DNA of 25,735 nucleotides from Methylococcaceae bacterium (GCA_013140465.1 JABFST010000387.1:1-25735); one strand, 5' to 3'; shown: positions 15,634 through 24,556, counted from the first letter of the stretch. Notes: a model not told the origin generated them from the letters alone. Made by a program: numbers and translations.

Positions 15634-15688
15634 CCGCCCCCTATCTGCGGTCGCACTCACAAAGCAGTGGGGCGCGAATAGGGGGCGG
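15634..15688 (-). terminator. Rho-independent terminator after paralogous exported proteins
   Basis: A perfect 11-bp stem (CCGCCCCCTAT at 15634-15644, ATAGGGGGCGG at 15678-15688) lies 31 nt past the stop at 15719. Read on the minus strand it is followed by TTTTCC. The loop of 33 nt is long but contains further pairing potential. Confidence 0.75.
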
Positions 15689-15718
15689 GATGGATTACGA
15701 TGGAATTTAAGTAATGCC

Positions 15719-16330
15719 TTACATCATGTATTTGCAATCATTACGCGTGCGTGACAAGACAAAGTTGGTTTTCGGCGTTACTTTTAAATCCTCGGTGCGT
15801 TCTACCATTGCCGTCGTGACGGTAGGTGCAGAAATAGCCTTGCCTTTAATGCCGCTTTCTACGGAAATGACTACGTTATACCATTGCACTAAGCTAGGGC
15901 TAGTGCCACCTACACCATTAACCGGATACACCATAGTGTAATCGTGCGGGAAACGGACCAGTTGGTGGGGTTCAACTGTCCAATCAAAAATAACCGCGCC
16001 CGAAACTGCGGTTTCGGTTTTTAAATCAGGTGCGGAAGCTGGGGTAACGCTAGTCAGTAGCTTGCCGTCCATGCCGTAAGAATCAATTTTAGTGATTTTT
16101 AAAGGGATGGTGTGGGACGTGTTGGTGATTAACCAGCTGGACTCTATGCCTTTTTGCTGGGTTGCACCGGGCACTGTGAATAAAGGCACGTCGCCCGTCA
16201 TTGTGGCAGTACAGACAATTTTGGCGGATTTGATAAAAGCATTTGCACCAACAGGTTCGGCAACGCTGGCGGTCGCCATTAGCAATCCGCTTAACGCACT
16301 GGCACAAAACAAGAATTTTTGTGTGTTCAT
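15719..16330 (-). CDS. Exported protein of unknown function (paralogue B)
   Basis: The 203-residue product has a Sec signal peptide (MNTQKFLFCASALSGL to about residue 24, SVAEP) and a mature beta-rich domain. It is clearly homologous to the protein encoded just upstream: IESSWLITNTS, KITKIDSYGMDGKLL, FDWTVEPHQLVRFP and the final RNDCKYMM align with matching segments there. Two conserved cysteines, one near the mature N-terminus and one six residues from the end, could form a disulfide. I do not recognise the family. The start is one of two adjacent ATGs (16333, 16330) after GAGAAAC. It lies 40 nt after its paralogue and 30 nt before a strong terminator, so it is the last gene of this unit. 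Confidence 0.82.
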   Translation of the reverse strand: MNTQKFLFCASALSGLLMATASVAEPVGANAFIKSAKIVCTATMTGDVPLFTVPGATQQKGIESSWLITNTSHTIPLKITKIDSYGMDGKLLTSVTPASAPDLKTETAVSGAVIFDWTVEPHQLVRFPHDYTMVYPVNGVGGTSPSLVQWYNVVISVESGIKGKAISAPTVTTAMVERTEDLKVTPKTNFVLSRTRNDCKYMM

Positions 16331-16371
16331 CATGTTTCTCGATGGTAGATTATAAAAATACGCTAACGGAT

Positions 16372-16941
16372 TTAGCGGTATACGCAATCAGCACGCACGC
16401 GCGCCAACACATTACCACCTATGGATGGCAGTTCTTTTTCGATAAAATCGGAAAACACCATCGGCGCAAGAATTGATCCGGGGCCTGCATTTTTTACCGT
16501 AAACACAACATTATTCCACAGCAAATAAGGCTTGGATTGTTGCGTTAGCGGTAAAGTGGCTTGGTTGGGCAATCGGGTGGTTTCATGCGGTGCTATAGTC
16601 CATTTAAAAAACGGGTCGCCGTCTGGCGTTGGAATGATTGAGCGCGGCGTTAGTCGGCTAATTAATACCCCCGTCATCGCGTAAATGTCGATTTTTACAA
16701 TTTCCAGCGTTTTGTCTTCGGAGGTGTTGGTCACTAAGAAATTAGTTTCCAATCCACCTACTCTTTCATTCGCCACAATCGTGGTTGGCGGGCTGCCAGG
16801 AAAAAAACGGCTAGCACCGCAGTAGATGGTCGCGGTTTTATTGGGCGCGATATAACCTAATGAATTAGGCACTTCGGCATGACTGGCTACGGCACTGACT
16901 AAGCCAGCAAGTGCCGTAATGCCTAAGATTAATTTTTTCAT
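16372..16941 (-). CDS. Exported protein of unknown function (paralogue A)
   Basis: The 189-residue product has a Sec signal peptide (MKKLILGITALAGLVSAVASHA, cleavage about residue 22). The mature part aligns with the gene downstream: LETNFLVTNTS, EIVKIDIYAMTGVLI, FKWTIAPHETTRLP, LLWNNVVFTV and the final RADCVYR. The pattern of alternating hydrophobic strands suggests a beta sandwich. Cysteines near each end are conserved between the paralogues. It follows the sulfatase by 106 nt on the same strand, so it may be expressed with it, but no functional tie is established. An AGGAGT site (reverse strand of ACTCCT) precedes the ATG by about 10 nt. I do not recognise the family. Confidence 0.82.
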   Translation of the reverse strand: MKKLILGITALAGLVSAVASHAEVPNSLGYIAPNKTATIYCGASRFFPGSPPTTIVANERVGGLETNFLVTNTSEDKTLEIVKIDIYAMTGVLISRLTPRSIIPTPDGDPFFKWTIAPHETTRLPNQATLPLTQQSKPYLLWNNVVFTVKNAGPGSILAPMVFSDFIEKELPSIGGNVLARVRADCVYR

Positions 16942-17047
16942 AGTGATGTTACTCCTCGTTGATAAGCCGGCCTAACCATTGTTAGCGGGTAAACCGACTT
17001 GCGTTTATGCCAAATTGTATTCAAGTATGGGTGATTGTTGGCCTTTG

Positions 17048-19354
17048 CTATTTGGGCGCAGGTGCGGGTGCTGGAGCCACGGTGACGGTAATCGGTGTGG
17101 CGTTGCGTTGGATCGTACCGTCGCTTAGCTTGTAGGCGACCCAAAAATAATGCGTACCGACCGCAAACGTAGGTTTGTTGCCTGAGCTGACATTAGTCAA
17201 TTTGTCCTCAAAAATAGGCAGCTCAAAACGTGCGGGTAAGCTGCTTATCGTGGGGATAAATTTGGGTACGCGGTTGAAATCGGGCGGCAATGTAGAGCCG
17301 TCATCTATTTGATCGGGCAGTGCCGTCACAGTGCTTTGCGCATGACCATTGACATTCTTAACTTGCTTGAAAGCCCGCCAAGTGCCTGTTTCTTTATGGT
17401 AAGAAGCGACCATGACTTGTGCGCTTTTGCCTTGGTGCAATGTGGGCGGATAAAGCTCGGCCGCCACATCCCACACATCACCCAACTTGGGGCCAGGCAA
17501 CGCGGGCCGTGCGGGTATCGAGGTGGGTGATGCCACTTGTGGCAATATTGGGACGTGTTGGAAAGTCAGGTAATTGACTTGGCTGCCGCCTAAAATCATG
17601 CCGCCGGTCATTGCGGGTACCATTTTTAAGTCGGCAATCGGCGAGTATATACGTGGCCCTATATCGATGACCCTATTTTTGGTGGCGTAGGTTTTGTAAA
17701 TCTGCAACAGCGTGTTGTAAACCGGACGGTTGGATTTGGACAAATCGCGTTGCTCAAACGGGTCGTTAGCCAAGTTGAACAAATAGAAATAACCATCCCA
17801 ACGTTGGTTTTTATCATTCCATTGTTGTGCCAATTTCCACTGGCCTACGCGTACCATTTTGGCACTGTCTTGTTCAAAACTTAAGGAACGGCTTGCGTTA
17901 GGGCAGTTGAGGTCGCCCCTAAACACATTGTTCATAGTCTGTCCGTCGAGTGCAGCTATAGGTACGCCCTTATAGGTAGTCGGATAAACGGTTTTAGATA
18001 TATCTAAGATGGTCGCTGAAATATCCATGACCGTGGTAAGGCAGTTGTATTTCGCCCCTTTAGATCGGGCATCGGCTTTGGGTGAAAACATAAACGCCGC
18101 GGTGTGGATGCCACCCTCAAAGGTTTCCGCCTTAAAGCGGTTCATAGGCGTATTGTTTAACATGCCTAAGCCGGGTGACGGTGGAATAAAGGATTTAGCA
18201 GCGCCAATATTAGACAGCACGTCGATAGAGTCTTTGGTGAATTGGCTGTTGACAAAGGCTTGTTTGGCTGGGCTACCCGCTTCAATAGCGGCAGCGCCGT
18301 TGTCGGACATGACAAAAAACACTGTGTTATCGTATTCGCCGATGTTTTTTAAATGTTGCACCAATTTACCTACGCTTTGGTCAAACTTATCGATTAAGCC
18401 CGCGTAAGCTGCCATGCGCCTGATTTCAACCGCTTGTTGGTCAGCCGACAATTTGTCCCACGGCAACACTTCCACTTGCCGTGGCGGCAATACGGCATTG
18501 GCTTTAACCAGCCCTAAACTCTTAAGTTTTTCAAAACGCTGCACACGCAACTTATCCCAACCTTGCCCATAGGTAGACAAGTATTTGTTGATTAGATTTT
18601 GCGGTGCCTGAAACGGCCCGTGCGGGGCGATATGGGCAATGTTGGCATAAAACGGCTTCGTGGTGTCCGGCCGCGCGTCAATCAGCTTAATCGCTTCGTC
18701 GGTATAAAAATCGGTAGAAAACGCATTGGGCGGAAACGCCGAGAACTGCTTGCCGTTTTTGTTGTAAGGCGTGGTGATGTTAAGGTTTTTGTAATAGCCT
18801 GGCGGTTGGCTAGTAATTAACTTGCCGTCTTTGTCTGACAAGAAATGCACGTCACCACCCGGCAACAGCACCAAGGTTTCATTAAAGCCACGGTCAGAAG
18901 GATATTCGCCAGGTTTGTCACCTAAATCCCACTTGCCAGTCATAATGGTGTGGTAATTATTGGCTTGCAACAATTCAGGAAAAATGGGCAGGTTGCTGGT
19001 TAAACGGCCCTCATAACCGGGTACATTTTTTTGCGGCGGACGGTCTGGCGAATAGCCATCCATATTGCCTACACCCGCTGGGTGGTTGTCTCGTCCGGTA
19101 AAAAACATGGCCCTAGCGGGTGTTGATGTAGGGGCGGAATAGTAATTGGTAAGTTGCGTGCCTTGGCTGATGAGTGCATCAATATTAGGGGTGTCAATTT
19201 CGCTGCCAAACATGCCAAAATCGGAATAGCCCATATCGTCAACCATAATCGTGACGATATTGGGTTGGGTGGGCGACCCCGCATAAGCATTTAAGCTAGC
19301 CCCCATACAAGCCGCTAGGATAGCGGTCCGTAGGTTGTTTTTCTTTTTAAACAT
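17048..19354 (-). CDS. Periplasmic arylsulfatase, Ser-type
   Basis: The 768-residue protein has a Sec signal peptide (about 1-25, NAYA-GS) and an alkaline-phosphatase-superfamily sulfatase domain. Metal ligands appear as VDDMGYSDFG (Asp39, Asp40) and SDNG. The formylglycine motif is S-T-P-A-R (Ser77 to Arg81) followed by FTGRDNHPAG, so the nucleophile precursor is serine, which needs an anSME-type maturase; one is encoded divergently. The usual GKWHLG reads GKWDLG here (Lys141, Asp143), losing a histidine common in active arylsulfatases. After the catalytic region a beta-rich C-terminal part ends in an Ala-Pro tail. I chose the ATG at 19354, which has AGAGG 9-10 nt upstream and gives the signal peptide; the frame runs open to 19504. 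Likely role: removal of sulfate from an ester in the periplasm. Confidence 0.92.
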   Translation of the reverse strand: MFKKKNNLRTAILAACMGASLNAYAGSPTQPNIVTIMVDDMGYSDFGMFGSEIDTPNIDALISQGTQLTNYYSAPTSTPARAMFFTGRDNHPAGVGNMDGYSPDRPPQKNVPGYEGRLTSNLPIFPELLQANNYHTIMTGKWDLGDKPGEYPSDRGFNETLVLLPGGDVHFLSDKDGKLITSQPPGYYKNLNITTPYNKNGKQFSAFPPNAFSTDFYTDEAIKLIDARPDTTKPFYANIAHIAPHGPFQAPQNLINKYLSTYGQGWDKLRVQRFEKLKSLGLVKANAVLPPRQVEVLPWDKLSADQQAVEIRRMAAYAGLIDKFDQSVGKLVQHLKNIGEYDNTVFFVMSDNGAAAIEAGSPAKQAFVNSQFTKDSIDVLSNIGAAKSFIPPSPGLGMLNNTPMNRFKAETFEGGIHTAAFMFSPKADARSKGAKYNCLTTVMDISATILDISKTVYPTTYKGVPIAALDGQTMNNVFRGDLNCPNASRSLSFEQDSAKMVRVGQWKLAQQWNDKNQRWDGYFYLFNLANDPFEQRDLSKSNRPVYNTLLQIYKTYATKNRVIDIGPRIYSPIADLKMVPAMTGGMILGGSQVNYLTFQHVPILPQVASPTSIPARPALPGPKLGDVWDVAAELYPPTLHQGKSAQVMVASYHKETGTWRAFKQVKNVNGHAQSTVTALPDQIDDGSTLPPDFNRVPKFIPTISSLPARFELPIFEDKLTNVSSGNKPTFAVGTHYFWVAYKLSDGTIQRNATPITVTVAPAPAPAPK

Positions 19355-19991
19355 TTCAATAATCCTCTCAAAAGGTTGCGTAAGTCTAAGCTGCCTCGTG
19401 CCAGTGGGTGATGTCCTTGCTGTATGTTTGTAGCACACATGCCAAACAACAAGAGATGTACCTCGCTTAATGGGAAACCCGACTCGCCAGAAGTAACGTG
19501 CCAAAAAAAATCAAAACCAAGTATGACATGTACTCATATTATTTTACATACGTCACATAACGGCTTAAGCCGCTGCAGGTCGCAGGTATGTCGCTTAAAG
19601 GCGTTTCATTATAGGGGGATGCCCTATAAAAATAAACAATAATTAGGGTCATAATAAGTGGATGACTTTCAAGCATTTAAAGCAGAACAACCAGTCTGTT
19701 AAGCCATAATTAGGAGGCTATTGCAGTGGTTTGGCGGCATTAAAAAATAAAAAATCTAAAGCGGTATTACAACCTGCTTATTTGATAATAAAAGTAACTA
19801 TTCACCACAGGCGGGTATTTTTACGGCAAATGTGTTGTTTTGGCAACTAAAACAGCTGGTTTTAAGGCAATGGCAAATGCCTTTAAGGGTGTTGCGGTTT
19901 GCGGTTTCGGAGATAAAAATATACTATCTGCCTTGCCTATAGGCGCAATAACCAAGCCTTACAGTGGATTTTTTACCTCAAGGAATACCTC
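19355..19991. other. Divergent regulatory region between sulfatase and maturase
   Basis: This 637-nt AT-rich region has no convincing gene. It holds a 12-bp palindrome CGGCTTAAGCCG at 19561-19572, a hairpin at 19609-19629 (TTATAGGG with CCCTATAA), a small inverted repeat AAAAC-GTTTT at 19849-19863 and an AAGGCA-TGCCTT hairpin at 19864-19883. The last two would lie in the leader of the maturase mRNA. Promoters of both genes must be here, but I could not place them. Confidence 0.5.
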
Positions 19992-21119
19992 ATGTTACAA
20001 AGTATCGTCCTCAAGCCGATGGGTGCGTTTTGCAATCTCCGTTGTAAGTATTGTTTTTATCTGGAAAAACAGGACTTGTACGAAGGCACGCCCTCAGGTC
20101 ATCGTATGAATGAAGCCACTTTGCGCAAGATGATTGAACAAATGTTTGCGTGTTCAAACAACCCGACGTTTGTGTGGCAAGGCGGCGAACCCACGATTAT
20201 GGGCCTAGATTTTTACCAGCACGCCATAGAACTGCAAAAGCATTACGCCAAAGGCAGGATATTCCATAATTCTTTGCAAACCCACGGCATGTTGCTGGAC
20301 CAAAACTGGACAAATTTTTTGCGCAAAGAAAACTTTTTGGTGGGATTGTCCTTAGACGGCCCGCAAGCCGTGCATGATTATTACCGCTTGGATGCCTTAG
20401 GCAAAGGCACGTTCCAAGCCGTATACGACAGTGCTTTGTTGATGCAGCAAGAACAAGTCCCGTTTAATGTGCTGGCTACCATCAGCGATTATTCGGTGAA
20501 TTACGCCCAAGAAATCTACCAGTTTTTTGTCGAAAACGATTTTTTGTTCATGCAGTTCAGCCCTATTGTTGAGCTAGACCCTGAAAACCCCGGACAAGCA
20601 GCAGACTATACGGTAGGCGCACTCGACTACGGGCGGTTTTTATATGAAGTGTTTGAGTTGTGGGTCAAGGATTTTGATTACCCTAACTTAAAACAAAAAA
20701 CCTCTATCCGTTGGTTTGATTCGGTATTGCAAAGCTATGTCGGCATGACCCCCGACCACTGCATTTTTCACAAAACCTGCAACGATTATTTAGTGATGGA
20801 ACACAACGGCGATATTTTTTCTTGCGACTTTTTTGTCGAGAAAGACCGCAAACTGGGCAATGTCCACCAAACCTCGTTGTACAAAGCCTTTACCTCCGCC
20901 GAACACACGGCTTTTGGCCTAGAAAAAGCCAATTTAAACGCCGAATGCCGCAGTTGTGAATGGCTTAAACAATGTTATGGCGGCTGCATTAAAGACCGTG
21001 TCCGAGACCCTAAAGACCACGGGCATAACCATTTCTGCGAATCTTACCGCTATTTCTTTAAACACGCCGATGCTACGCTGAAAGATTTTGCCGATTTGTA
21101 TCGGCGTTATTACCAATAA
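19992..21119 (+). CDS. Anaerobic sulfatase-maturating enzyme (anSME)
   Basis: The 375-residue radical SAM enzyme oxidises the active-site Ser or Cys of sulfatases to formylglycine. The first cluster motif is CNLRCKYC (Cys14, Cys18, Cys21) within KPMGAFCNLRCKYCFY, the hallmark of anSMEs. The C-terminal SPASM region has CIFHKTCNDYLVMEHNGDI, SCDFF and the closing CRSCEWLKQCYGGC, which bind two auxiliary Fe-S clusters. Length matches the family (370-410). AAGGAA lies 7 nt before the ATG. It is divergent from a Ser-type sulfatase, its expected substrate, across a 637-nt spacer. Modification takes place in the cytoplasm before export of the sulfatase. Close relatives act on other peptides, but the neighbour makes anSME the best call. 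Confidence 0.93.
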   Translation: MLQSIVLKPMGAFCNLRCKYCFYLEKQDLYEGTPSGHRMNEATLRKMIEQMFACSNNPTFVWQGGEPTIMGLDFYQHAIELQKHYAKGRIFHNSLQTHGMLLDQNWTNFLRKENFLVGLSLDGPQAVHDYYRLDALGKGTFQAVYDSALLMQQEQVPFNVLATISDYSVNYAQEIYQFFVENDFLFMQFSPIVELDPENPGQAADYTVGALDYGRFLYEVFELWVKDFDYPNLKQKTSIRWFDSVLQSYVGMTPDHCIFHKTCNDYLVMEHNGDIFSCDFFVEKDRKLGNVHQTSLYKAFTSAEHTAFGLEKANLNAECRSCEWLKQCYGGCIKDRVRDPKDHGHNHFCESYRYFFKHADATLKDFADLYRRYYQ

Positions 21120-21143
21120 CCTAGCTCTTCCACAGCCACAGAG

Positions 21144-21161
21144 CAACGGCTTTAGCCGTTG
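21144..21161. repeat. REP-like palindrome overlapping a stop codon
   Basis: CAACGGC-TTTA-GCCGTTG has perfect 7-bp arms. It lies between the convergent anSME and kinase genes and supplies the last codons and the TAA stop of the kinase (Ala-Asn-Gly-stop). A related imperfect copy is at 24284-24303. It could serve as a weak bidirectional terminator. Confidence 0.75.
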
Positions 21162-24100
21162 GCGTGTTGTTCACAAAACGCAGCCAAAACGGTTAAAGTG
21201 GTTTCTACGCAGGGCAATAATTGTTCGGCAGCCACCAAGGCTGCCGCAATATCGGCTTTACGGCGGCACAAATCCATCGCCAAAGCGGCCTCGTACAAGG
21301 CGATAGCTCCAAACGTGGCGGCCCCGCTTTTTAAAGTATGGGCTTCACGCCCCAATACCGTTAAATCTTGCTGGATGATGGCGGCTTGTATCGCAGCGCG
21401 GCGGGTTACGATTTCATCCATGAAAATGTGCAAGAATTTCACAACATTGTCCATGCCCGCTTCCTGCGCCATGTTGAGCAGCACGTTTTCATCCAGCAAT
21501 ACGCGGGTGTTTTCAATCGGTGCTGCTGCGACAGGCGCGCTGGCAGCGGCGGGCGCAGAATGACCACGCCATTGCCCGACTAAGGCCAACAAGTTGGCTT
21601 TGCTGATAGGTTTGGTGGCATAACCGTTCATGCCCGCAGACAGGCACAATTCTTTATAGCCTTTAACGGCGTGGGCGGTCATTGCAATAATCGGGATTTG
21701 GGTAGCCGCACCGCCCAGTGCGCGTATGCGTCGGGTGGCTTCCATGCCGTCCATGTCGGGCATGGACACATCCATAAATATCAAATCGTAATGTGGATTT
21801 GCCTCTACGGTCGCAATCGCGGAACTGCCGCTATTGGCGACATCAACCCGATGCCCGCCGCCACGCAGCATCGATAAAAGTACGGCTTGGTTGGTGGGGC
21901 TGTCTTCCACCAGCAATAACTGGGCGGGAGGCGGCGGGTTCTCGTCAGCCGTTATCGCCGTGGCTTCCGGCAATAACGACAAATCTGGTGCTTCTGCTGC
22001 GTTGCCAAAACTAAACCAAAAATGGCTGCCTATGCCCGCACGGCTGTCCAAACCCATTTTCCCGCCACATAATTCGACTAGCCGTTTGGAAATTGCCAGC
22101 CCTAAACCACTGCCGCCGTATTTGCGGGTGTCGGAAGGGTCGGCTTGAATGAACAATTCAAACAATTTGGGCTGGATATGTTCGGCGATGCCTATGCCGG
22201 TGTCCGTCACCTCAAACAACAACACGCCGTCTGTGGCCTGTGGGCACATGGACAGCTTCACGGTAATCATGCCTTGGTGGGTAAATTTAATCGCATTGGT
22301 CATCAGGTTTAATAAGATTTGCCGTAAGCGCCACGGATCGCCACTAATCCAGGCGTTGACATCCGGCTCTATCAGGCTCATCAACAACAGGTTTTTGGCT
22401 TTGGCCTTGGCTTCTACCAGTTGCACCACGTCGGCAATCGTTTGGCGGGCATCAAACACCGTGTTTTCCAATTCCAGTTTGCCCGCTTCCACCTTGGTCA
22501 AATCCAGAATATCGTTAATAAGGCTTAACAGGCTGGTGCTGGCTTCGCGCCCCAGTTGCAGATGGGTTTTTTGGATGTCGTCCAAAGCGGTTTCCGCCAA
22601 CATTTCTTGTGTGCCTAAAATGGCGGTCAGCGGGGTGCGGATTTCATGGCTCATCATCGCCAGAAATTGCGATTTGACGCGGCTGGCTTGCTCGGCCTGT
22701 TCGCGGCCTTGGCGTAGGGCGTCCTCGGCAGCTTTGGTTTCGCTAATGTCGCGCAAAAAGGCCGTAAAGTAATGGCTGCCAGCTTGGTTGATGGGGGTGA
22801 TGGCAAGTTCTACCGGAAACTCATGGCCCAAGCGGTGCAGGGCGGTTATTTCAATGCGCCGCCCAAACACGTTGGCTTCCCCAGTTGCCAAATAATGCGC
22901 CAAGCCTTGTTCGTGTGCGTTCCGATAGCGTTCTGGGATCAGCAATGTGGTCATCGATTGACCTAGCACTTCGTCTAATTCGTAGCCAAAAATGGCTGTG
23001 GCAGAATGGTTAAATTCGCAAATGCAGCTGTTTTCATCAATGGTGATAATCGCATCCAAGCTAGATTCCAGCATCGCTTTTTTCATGCTTTCACTGGTTT
23101 GCAATTGGTTTAGCATCAGTTTTCGTTCGGTGATGTCGCGCACTAGCCCCAGAAAACCCATTTGATCGACGGATTTCAGTTCAGAAATTGCCAGGTCAAC
23201 CGGAAAAATACTGCCGTCCTTACGCCGACCCTGAACTTCGCGCACTACGCCTATCGCGCGTCGGTCGCCCGTGTACAAATAGCTGTGCATATAGTTATCA
23301 TGATGGCTGCGGTAAGGCTCGGGCATCAGCACGCTCACATTGCGCCCTAGCACTTCATCGGCGGCGTAGCCAAAAATCTGTTCAGCCGAATGGCTAAATA
23401 AAGTGATGGCCCCTTTGCGGTCGATGGCTATCAAGCCATCCAATTGTGAATCGACAATCGCTTGCAAGCGTTCGCCTTTTTGCCTGGATTCGGACAACGC
23501 CAGCTGCAAAGCTTGGTAGATATTGCCCATGCGCGTAGACATGCTGTTAAACGCCTTGGCGACCCGCGCCAATTCGTCTTTGCCGCGCACGGGCAGGTGG
23601 GCATTGAAATTGCCCAAGGCAATGCGGTTAGAGGCATTTTCCAGATCGCGCAGTTGGCGGGTCAGATAATTACCCAACAGCAAAGAAAACAGCGCGACCA
23701 AAACCATCTCCAATAAAGCTAAGCCCACCGTGAGTTGGCGAGCCTCTTTTATGACGGCCTGAATGCTTGTAATCGATAGTCCTAACTCTATCCTGCCGTA
23801 ATCTTGGCCTGCCGCCTTAATAATTGCAAAAGTGTCGAACACATTGTCATCGACTAAATCCAAGGTGCTGTCGGCGCGGAACGGGCGTTGTAAGACTTTC
23901 GCATCGCCCGTTTGCACCAGCAACCTATCGCGGTCGGCGATGCGCACATAGACCACCCCCGGGTTTTTTAAAAAATCGGACGCCAATTGTTCTAGCCGCG
24001 CCAGGTCGGTGGACAAGACCGCATCATTAGTGGCGGTCGCCAGCAGGGTGGCGGCTAAGGTGGCGCGGCGTTGCAGTTCTTCTTGGTTAGATTCGCGCAA

Positions 24101-24187
24101 ATACGCCAGGCTCATGATGACTAAGGCCAGCAATAGTAAGGCTTCAATAAACGCAATGCCCAAAATGGTTTTAAGGCGAAAGCTCAT
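21152..24187 (-). CDS. Hybrid sensor histidine kinase (HAMP-PAS-PAS-HisKA-HATPase-REC-Hpt)
   Basis: The 1011-residue inner-membrane protein has two membrane segments (about 8-30 and 152-174) enclosing a periplasmic sensor of about 120 residues, then HAMP (about 175-228), PAS1 (240-355) and PAS2 (365-485), HisKA with phospho-acceptor His514 in MMSHEIRTPL, a HATPase domain with DTGIGI and GGSGLGLAIS, a receiver domain with Asp806 (FMDVSMPDMDG) and a C-terminal Hpt domain with His950 (EAHTLKSGA). It is a complete phosphorelay protein in the manner of BarA or ArcB. No separate response regulator is nearby, so its target is unknown. It is divergent from a PhnD-like binding protein, which might present a ligand to the periplasmic domain. 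The stop codon falls inside a REP-like palindrome. Confidence 0.95.
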   Translation of the reverse strand: MSFRLKTILGIAFIEALLLLALVIMSLAYLRESNQEELQRRATLAATLLATATNDAVLSTDLARLEQLASDFLKNPGVVYVRIADRDRLLVQTGDAKVLQRPFRADSTLDLVDDNVFDTFAIIKAAGQDYGRIELGLSITSIQAVIKEARQLTVGLALLEMVLVALFSLLLGNYLTRQLRDLENASNRIALGNFNAHLPVRGKDELARVAKAFNSMSTRMGNIYQALQLALSESRQKGERLQAIVDSQLDGLIAIDRKGAITLFSHSAEQIFGYAADEVLGRNVSVLMPEPYRSHHDNYMHSYLYTGDRRAIGVVREVQGRRKDGSIFPVDLAISELKSVDQMGFLGLVRDITERKLMLNQLQTSESMKKAMLESSLDAIITIDENSCICEFNHSATAIFGYELDEVLGQSMTTLLIPERYRNAHEQGLAHYLATGEANVFGRRIEITALHRLGHEFPVELAITPINQAGSHYFTAFLRDISETKAAEDALRQGREQAEQASRVKSQFLAMMSHEIRTPLTAILGTQEMLAETALDDIQKTHLQLGREASTSLLSLINDILDLTKVEAGKLELENTVFDARQTIADVVQLVEAKAKAKNLLLMSLIEPDVNAWISGDPWRLRQILLNLMTNAIKFTHQGMITVKLSMCPQATDGVLLFEVTDTGIGIAEHIQPKLFELFIQADPSDTRKYGGSGLGLAISKRLVELCGGKMGLDSRAGIGSHFWFSFGNAAEAPDLSLLPEATAITADENPPPPAQLLLVEDSPTNQAVLLSMLRGGGHRVDVANSGSSAIATVEANPHYDLIFMDVSMPDMDGMEATRRIRALGGAATQIPIIAMTAHAVKGYKELCLSAGMNGYATKPISKANLLALVGQWRGHSAPAAASAPVAAAPIENTRVLLDENVLLNMAQEAGMDNVVKFLHIFMDEIVTRRAAIQAAIIQQDLTVLGREAHTLKSGAATFGAIALYEAALAMDLCRRKADIAAALVAAEQLLPCVETTLTVLAAFCEQHANG

Positions 24188-24283
24188 GTCAGTTGAAAAT
24201 AGTCATGCAGTTGTTGGTGGCGTGATGCGCAAGGTAAGGTAGCTAAGGCTGATTGCCCACAGTTAAGCAATCGCCGCTGGAGT

Positions 24284-24303
24284 GCAACGGCTTTAGACGT
24301 TGC
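24284..24303. repeat. Imperfect REP-like palindrome
   Basis: GCAACG and CGTTGC arms are separated by GCTTTAGA. The sequence differs by few bases from the palindrome at 21144-21161, so both are copies of one dispersed repeat. Confidence 0.65.
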
Positions 24304-24336
24304 CTGATCGGCAATGGCACTGGGAAAACCAGCTCT

Positions 24337-24360
24337 CTTTTACGACATCCTCCTAAGGAT
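24337..24360. repeat. Solo arm of the 54-180 MITE-like repeat
   Basis: CTTTTACGACATCCTCCTAA and the following bases closely match the right arm at 157-180 of the element near the window start. No second arm is found nearby, so this looks like a remnant. Confidence 0.55.
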
Positions 24361-24519
24361 ACAACCCCAAAAACGAACTGTGCGCTCAGCAAAAAGGGTG
24401 ATGGCATCCCTAATAAAAGGTGTGCAAATAAACCTAATATGGAACTATCGGCAAACCATATCTTATTACAGATTACCTAAAATCCCCGCAAAATTAGCCG
24501 ACTTGCTGAAATGGAGGGG

Positions 24520-24556
24520 ATTTGCATATTGCGACTCGACGATTTGCAAATTGCAA
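24520..24556. promoter_or_regulatory. Candidate operator: 22-bp-spaced direct repeats
   Basis: ATTTGCATATTGCGA (24520-24534) and ATTTGCAAATTGCAA (24542-24556) match at 12 of 15 positions and are offset by 22 bp, about two helical turns. Each also has an internal TTGCA-type repeat offset by 7 bp. Such an arrangement fits cooperative binding by a response regulator or similar factor between the divergent genes. No factor is known. Confidence 0.4.

Larger units (their letters stand above)
15292..15718. other. Intergenic region with terminator and one possible small gene
   Basis: This 427-nt stretch lies between two minus-strand genes. It holds a strong terminator just after the 15719 gene and one possible 32-codon hydrophobic frame (15511-15609). 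Positions 15292-15510 should hold the promoter of the SnoaL-like gene, but I see no convincing elements there. Confidence 0.5.

Noticed and set aside
19840..20109. 89-codon plus-strand frame upstream of and overlapping the maturase gene
   Set aside because: It overlaps the well-supported anSME start in another frame and has no recognisable domain.
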